Source: Acropora yongei (Eukaryota > Cnidaria > Anthozoa > Scleractinia > Acroporidae). From it: 25,000 nucleotides of DNA. A program made the translations under genes and the position numbers. The stretch spans positions 2,582,073-2,607,072 of the forward strand of contig BLFN01000393.1 in the NCBI GenBank assembly GCA_014634225.1. Reading direction: 5' to 3'. The number at the start of each line of letters is the position of its first letter. Position 1 is the first letter of the stretch. Shown here piece after piece: positions 19,311-25,000 of this stretch. The notes under the pieces are model-generated. The model had not been told where the DNA came from. It made no database searches and saw nothing but the letters and a program-made list of their open reading frames with translations.

Positions 19311-22300
19311 GTACGTACATAACTTGAAAGGTAAAAACAACAACAACAAAAACTGACCTAACTTTACAAAATGGGAGGCTATTATAAATTCAACAGTATG
19401 ACGGTTCAGTAGCTACACTGTATGCAGCTCTCCACAAAGACAAAGCATTCTTTGTTCTTGAAGAATAAAAGTTACCGTTGATACTGTTGTAATGATCTGG
19501 CTCTAGTTGCTCAAAGGTTGTATGTATTTTGATATCCAAGTAATAAGGCCCCTGATTCAATTTTACTGAAGCACATACATTGTTCCAGACCAAAATCACT
19601 TGAGTTATTCAGTGGATAGTGATATCATCCAATGGAATAATAATTATGCTATCCACTTTTTGAACAACTGGAGCTTGGTTAAGTGCCAAAGAAGAAAAAA
19701 GTCAGCCATGAGCAGACCTGTTAACCTCTGGAGACCATGAGAAAATTAATAATCTGGAGATTCTACAGTACAGCTGGAAGGTCTTGAAATTATGTTAATT
19801 TTTCCCTTTTTAAAGCCAAAAGAAGCGGGAAAGGTTACTGAAAAGCTCAGTATGGGAAGGAGGTTTTGTCAAGCACCACATAAAATGGGTAGCAGACTGT
19901 GGCTCTAAGGGACCAGCTAAAATCAGTTAAGGAATGGACAATGTCTGACGTGCGTCCATCCAATTCAGGATGCACGCGAATAGTTGGGAGAGCTTGAAGG
20001 TCGCTTAAGAGATGCTCGAGGAGCAGCCAAGAGCATCTCTAGCTAGTACGTATACCAAAGCCCACATGACCAGATGTCAAAAACCAAAGTGCTAACCGTA
20101 TCCATCTGTTGGATCTTTACAGCAGAAAAAATTGCATTGTGAAATTGTTCCACTAAAACAAATTTTCACAAAATGCAACCAAATCTATCATCCTGTTTGC
20201 ATCTGTTGAGATTGGTGAGAATAAAATAGCTACTTAGATAATGGTTTTACACCACTCAGGTGAAAACCACTCTGACTCTTTTACACCATCAGTTCACTAA
20301 TGACTAATTATTCTGTGGTTATTTCTGAAATTTTCCTTGAGGCAGCAGCCTTGAGCCTTTTGAAGAGACATTGAAACACTTTTCAGCTCCTCTGTATTAA
20401 AAATTAATCATGCTCTAACTTTCAACGTTTTGATCTTTTCTCTATTTTTAACTTTTTTATTGAACTGACAAGGTATTTTTTTTTTTAAGGTAACCTTCAA
20501 TCCTCAAGACAATACTCAACTGTGTGTGGTTGGAAATGGAATTTTCAAGCTGTTCCGTTATAGTGAGGGAAATTTGAAGCAGTTTGCTTTCCAGAAAATG
20601 GAACCTCAGAATTTTCTGTGCCAGGCCTGGGTCTCAGATGAGAGAATCATAGCTGGGACAGACAGTGGAAGATTGCTGTTGTTTGAATCAGGAGAACTGA
20701 AGAATGAATTGCATGTTAGTAGTGCTCCAGTAAATGCATCTGCTCCTACAAGGTTGGTATTAAAATTTATATGAGACAACTTTATTTTTTAGACTGTGAA
20801 CAACAAGGTTGGTAAATAATACAACTTTTATGATGACTTCATTGATTTTAGGGATTGTGATCGCTTGGCAGTAGTTTTCCATTTCTAACTGAAAAACTTT
20901 TAACTTTCGAAGCTAGTCCAAATGAGATTATTTGCATAATTTATTTTTGTGAAAGGGAAGAACTTAAGATCCACAAAGAAATGAATGAAATGAAGGTTGA
21001 CAGTTTGAATATGATTGTAGCTAGTCCACCACGCACATTTTTTTTAAGTGTTATGTACAGTACTTTAAAATATAATGTGTTAACTTGAATGTAATCAACA
21101 AAATGTGATCAAACCATCTATTTTGTTTATCAAAATTACTATTATATGTATTATTACAGCTTAGTGCTTACAGTAAACTACTGGTATTATTTAATATTAT
21201 TATCATTTTTTTTTTATTTATTATTGAAAACCATCCAATCACCCTTGAAAGTTGATTATTAGAGCAGTTTTCAAATTAATGTTAAAAGTAATACTACACT
21301 TTTGCAATAATATTGCTATTTAGGTGATTGGGTTAAGAGGCCCTCATACAGTACGTAAGTTTTTCATCCAGTGAGAAGCAAAACCAATCCCATCTTTTAC
21401 ACATGATTTTTCACACACTTTGAGCCAGTTACAGGTATTGTTAGTGTTTAATTCTGATTGGTTCAAGATGCTGTTTGCTCCTGTTGTGATTGGTGAGAGT
21501 AATTTTTTTGGTATTGGTTTTGCAGCAGTGATTTGAAAACCACTCTAGATACAGTTTGTGCATGATCTTTGTACTACTTTCTGTAATGACTTTGTAGGCA
21601 AAGCATGGCAAGTGTACCCGAGAGTGGAATCAGTGTAGATTCACCACCACAAGTGACGTGCATCATTGCCTTCTCTAAAGGCTTTATCTGCTCAGGAGGG
21701 GCTGGCACAGTGCATCTTTTTGAAAAAACAGATGATAAAGACATCTACAAAAAGGCAAGAGAAATAAAGATTCCCTTGGATTCTCAAAGCCCTGATCTGC
21801 AGAACCTGGAAAGCCAAGAGATTATGAATCTCACTGTGAGTCCATCTGAAGAGACCCTGGTATGCAGCACCAAGTCAAGCCAGTTGTATTGCATCACTAT
21901 GTCGACTGCTGATCTTGGCAAGGTAGGAAATGCAACCCTGCAACAACTAACAAGGGTGCTATCACAATACTTCTGTGACAGTAACTGCACATTAGGTTTG
22001 CACTGTAGGGCACTGTAGAAAAAGTTAATAAAGGCAGTTTGTGTACAAAAACGAACAAAATAAACAGGCAAGAATCTGACGTAACATAATTCACAATACA
22101 TTACATTGATGTGGTTTGCTCAGTGACTGAAATTTGCCTTGACTTGCACAAAAACTCTTTCCATCAAAAACTTGTTGAGTTTTCGCTGAAAGGGCTACTG
22201 TCAAGGTGCAAATGACAAACAATAAGTCATTTTGCTATCCCCAGTTCAATAATGCCCTTACACAATTTTGCTTCTGTGCTCAGTTTTGCCTAAAAGTTGT

Positions 22301-24804
22301 TTTTCTGGCATTGATTGGGTGGCCCTCTCTAAAAAAAAATGTGGTACATCACTCTTCAGGCACAAAGACCCATTATCACATCACAGTTTGAGAACAAAAC
22401 ACTGATAAATTAGTATGTTTTGTCTGTGAAATGGCCTTACAGTGCCATACAGATAACTGGACTTGTGCAAAACAACCAATACCTGTACATCTTTAATAGG
22501 CTGTTATCAAACTAGACATTTCTGAAATGACTTGCTTCACCTTGTGAACTTTTCTCCTAGCACTTAAAGCACTTAATCTTAAAGCCAGCGTAAAAATGCA
22601 TGGTAATCAAATTTAAAATTTTAGTTCTTATAACCATTTTTGTCTTAAAAGAAAGGATTGGTGAACAATCAACAAAGATAAAAATTAATTTAAGATAAAG
22701 GATTAATTCTGCCATTGACTTGCAATTTACAGCGCATAAAAATTAACCACATAACATAATGACAAATGATTTTTCCATTCTGCCTCTATCATTAAAAATT
22801 AATGTAAACTGTAATAAAGAATTTAAACTCATTGCACAGCATCTTCATTAAATGATTAAAAACAAATGAGTGCATTTTAGAATGTTAACCTTTATAAACT
22901 TGTTTACTTACAGAAAGAAAAGAGAAGGAAAAAGCGAACAAGGAAAATATCAGTTATTGTTAGTACAATCGTTTGTACATAACATAAGTTTTTGTTTTGT
23001 TTTTTTTTATCATCTTAGATCTTCACCAAATTAGCTCCTAAAGGCAATTTCAAGATTTTATTACCTATTTTGTAAGCCGTTCTTTAAATTTAAACACTTC
23101 AAAATTAATGGTCTAAAAATGAATGATGTGGCAACTCTTATAGGCTATCACTAATGGAGTGGATTTTGGAACAATTATTATTGTTTATACTTTATTCATC
23201 CTAATTGATAAATATTTCCTGTGTTAAGAAATTTTCATAAGCTGGCAATCATTAGTAAGTCCCCATTTAATCGTATTATTGGGGTTCTCCCTTACTGAAG
23301 TAAAAAAAACGTCAAACAAAAGGAATAACAGTACAGTACAGTACAGTACAGTAACAGTACTGGCCCCAGTTGTTCAAAGGGTAGATATCACTTCACCAAC
23401 ACAGCACCACAGTTTCTTTAGAAAGTAAAATTTCATTAGCCTATGAGAAATGCTGCAGAGTTTTACATTAAAACAAATTATCTAGTCTTGAAAGATTTTT
23501 TTACTGTACATGCAGCCTTTACATTAAGAGGTTGTATTTATGTTTGAGTGCTATTCATGGTCATAGCTTACTTTTTTTTATCATTATTTTGTTTTGTGCA
23601 GGTGTGTTTGTGTTTTTTTTGTTCATTTGTGCATTTGGATTCATTATAATATTGAATTTACCATAAAGGCAAAGTGCACTTAAACGTCTACACTTGCATT
23701 ATGTTCCACCATCATGTATACATCACAAAACAGTGTTGTTTGTCTTGATAAAGTCTCATCTAATTCACTTTTTACATGTTGTTTTTTATTTTATTTTTTT
23801 TTTCATTATCAGGGTGACACTGCTTCCTTTGAGCTATTGTCACAGGCATTCCATCATGGTGTCATTACCGGTATGGATGTGTGCATCAGAAAACCATTGA
23901 TAGCAACTTGTGGTTTGGACAGATCAGTCAGAATATGGAACTATGAAGCATGGTGAGACACTGTTTATGGTGATAGTACGTTGCATTAAAATTAAATTAA
24001 TTAATAATTTATGTGTCATTATACTACACTTTACTGTTCCTTTAATAAACTCAAGAACGTGATCTGCAATTCCTAATTTTGCTTCATTTATGTTCTGGGA
24101 ATATTTAGGATCAGAAATACACTTTGTGACATTTGCATTCAAAATTTGACGGGAATCATTTTGGTCATTGCATTGAGCAACTCTTCCTGAGAATTTATCA
24201 GCAACACAGGATTGCAAAATTGATACTTGCAATTACTTTGGTTGGCACAGTGGTGAGAAAACTTGCTTTCCACCAATGTGGTACAGGTACAGTACAATGC
24301 CATCCTCAACACCATACTGTATATTGTGGGTTGAGTTTGTTGCTTAATCTCTTCTCTGCTCTGTGAGGTTTTTTCCAAGCTATTCAATAGTTCCCTCTCA
24401 CCCAAAAACCAAAATTTGATTTGATAATAATAGTTATTATTAATGTTGTGATCTACGGTGTAGTTTGATTTGCAGTCTCCTCAGTTTTTAGTACAGCAAC
24501 TGTATTTGAGACTCAAATGAATATTATATATCTTATTATGATAGGAAGCAGTTTATAAAATTTAGTTCGTTGGAACAAATAAAAATTGAACTTTTTTATT
24601 TCACCTAAGTGTGTTAATTTTAATGTATTGTCCTTTAGTTCTCTAGAGCAGTACAAGGAGTTTCAAGAAGAATGCTATAGCATTGCACTTCATCCCTCCG
24701 GTCTTTATATCCTTGTTGGATTCAGTGACAAACTGCGGCTTATGAATCTGCTCATTGATGACATCAGGTCTTTCAAAGAATTCACTATAAGAGGATGCAG
24801 AGAG
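18843..24804 (+). CDS. CFAP57: CFAP57/WDR65, cilia- and flagella-associated WD-repeat protein, 5' part (gene continues past window)
   Basis: Five exons (18843-19310, 20490-20752, 21598-21922, 23813-23952, 24639-24804) join in phase to 1362 nt, 454 codons, all with GT/AG boundaries and no stop. The protein follows animal CFAP57 from its first residues: [84 protein letters not shown], and [18 protein letters not shown]. These are the N-terminal WD40 propellers. The coiled-coil C-terminal two thirds must lie beyond 25000 (vertebrate proteins are about 1250 residues). The family acts in the axoneme of motile cilia, in inner dynein arm and regulatory-complex assembly. The ATG at 18843 is preferred because it matches the family start; an in-frame TTG seven codons earlier is not needed. 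Confidence 0.95.
19311..20489. other. CFAP57 intron 1
   Basis: Noncoding. It contains a MITE-like inverted-repeat element (19497-19680) and a foldback-prone segment at about 19940-20040 with 10-bp perfect arms AGAGATGCTC (20008-20017) and GAGCATCTCT (20031-20040). Confidence 0.7.
19497..19680. repeat. MITE-like element with imperfect terminal inverted repeats
   Basis: The left end ctggctctagttgctcaaagg (19498-19518) is the inverse of the right end cctttttgaacaactggagc-type text (19653-19675). The interior holds TGGATAGTGATATCATCCA-like and CTATCCAC words typical of this repeat type. A matching end, tggccccagttgttcaaagg, recurs alone at 23361-23380. No coding capacity, so it is non-autonomous. 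Confidence 0.7.
20490..20752 (+). CDS. CFAP57: CFAP57 exon 2
   Basis: The acceptor follows a run of about 13 T (tttttttttaag). It encodes [17 protein letters not shown], then FKLFRYSEG and [13 protein letters not shown]. It leaves in phase 2 at donor GTTGGT, which is weak. The phase is fixed by exon 3. The 12-nt word acaaggttggta at this donor recurs 55 nt downstream (20803-20814) but using it would run into TGA. Confidence 0.9.
20753..21597. other. CFAP57 intron 2
   Basis: AT-rich and noncoding. A T/A low-complexity patch lies at 21185-21230. Nothing else is supported. A small missed exon (about 30 codons) is possible given the shorter linker, but no clear acceptor-frame-donor set was seen. 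Confidence 0.5.
21598..21922 (+). CDS. CFAP57: CFAP57 exon 3
   Basis: The acceptor is gactttgtag. It enters in phase 2 and ends in phase 0 at donor GTAGGA. It encodes [38 protein letters not shown], then [20 protein letters not shown] and DLGK. Compared with vertebrate CFAP57, the linker joining exons 2 and 3 is about 30 residues shorter. Either the linker is short in this lineage or a small exon in intron 2 was missed. Confidence 0.92.
23328..23360. repeat. (GTACA)n microsatellite
   Basis: About five to six units of gtaca, the last imperfect (gtaaca). It abuts a MITE terminal sequence at 23361. Confidence 0.9.
23361..23395. repeat. solitary MITE terminal fragment
   Basis: tggccccagttgttcaaagg matches the inverted ends of the element at 19497-19680. 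No partner end is visible within the next few hundred bases, so it is a truncated copy. Confidence 0.5.
23813..23952 (+). CDS. CFAP57: CFAP57 exon 4
   Basis: The acceptor follows a long T-rich tract (ttttttttttcattatcag). It encodes [16 protein letters not shown], then [19 protein letters not shown] and [10 protein letters not shown], a classical WD repeat ending. It leaves in phase 2 at donor GTGAGA. Confidence 0.93.
23953..24638. other. CFAP57 intron 4
   Basis: Noncoding. It contains the SINE-like fragment and AT-rich sequence. The 88-102-codon frames here are chance frames partly inside the repeat. Confidence 0.6.
24325..24425 (+). repeat. SINE-like fragment, second copy
   Basis: TGTGGGTTGAGTTTGTT, CTCTGTGAGGTTTTTTCC, and CCAAAATTTGATTTGAT occur in the same order as in the copy at 9018-9131 (opposite strand). 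It lies in CFAP57 intron 4. Confidence 0.55.
24639..24804 (+). CDS. CFAP57: CFAP57 exon 5
   Basis: The acceptor is gtcctttag. It encodes [21 protein letters not shown], then [19 protein letters not shown] and [12 protein letters not shown]. It ends in phase 0 at a GTTGGT donor, the same weak form as exon 2. The next exon is not within the remaining 196 nt, which show no matching continuation. Confidence 0.9.
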
Positions 24805-25000
24805 GTTGGTGTTAATTCATAAGAATGTCATTATTTAATCAGTAGCACACTACTTATGGTGGGACAATTTATTTCATCTGAACCTATAGTTTAATTGCCT
24901 TCTTCACACAATTCTCCTATAGCTTAGTGGTGGAGCATCAGTATAAATTATGTCATCAAGCAAGCAAGGATCCTCACAGTTCTGGATGCAATTTTTGCTA

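Larger units (their letters stand above)
21923..23812. other. CFAP57 intron 3
   Basis: AT-rich and noncoding. It carries the GTACA microsatellite (23328-23360) followed directly by a solitary MITE end (23361-23395). Chance frames occur at both ends but show no homology. Confidence 0.6.

Overview
This is a eukaryotic window with short exons, GT/AG introns, AT-rich intergenic DNA and interspersed repeats. No bacterial operon structure is visible. Both proteins read best as anthozoan cnidarian versions, and the repeats resemble families common in stony corals, so a scleractinian or related hexacorallian is likely. The organism assignment is inference; the gene identities are read directly from the sequence.

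Layout. 1-3514 has no gene I can support, apart from a possible poly(A) signal near 2940. 3515-15125 (minus strand) is a complete Rh-type ammonium/ammonia channel gene. Eight shared coding exons (3515-6911) carry transmembrane segments 2-12 and the C-terminal tail. Upstream lie three separate homologous first exons at 9321-9603, 11885-12065 and 14900-15125. Each has its own ATG preceded by an in-frame stop, and each encodes a cytosolic tail, the first membrane helix and an extracellular loop. Each ends at the same codon phase in front of a GT donor. The simplest reading is one gene with three alternative first exons and promoters, giving proteins of 498, 464 and 479 residues. Intron 7 carries a nested inverted-repeat (foldback) element at 4568-5156.

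15126-18842 is the intergenic space between two divergently transcribed genes. It holds a 171-bp tandem duplication with a CRE-like site, several palindromes, and a near-perfect RFX X-box 207 bp upstream of the next start codon. 18843-24804 (plus strand, continuing past the window) is the 5' part of CFAP57/WDR65, a WD40-repeat protein of motile cilia: five exons, 454 codons in frame. Its introns hold a MITE-like inverted-repeat element, a microsatellite and a SINE-like fragment.

The two genes do not obviously act together. One is a gas/ammonium channel and the other an axonemal regulator. The most interesting features are the three interchangeable first exons of the Rh gene and the X-box upstream of the ciliary gene.
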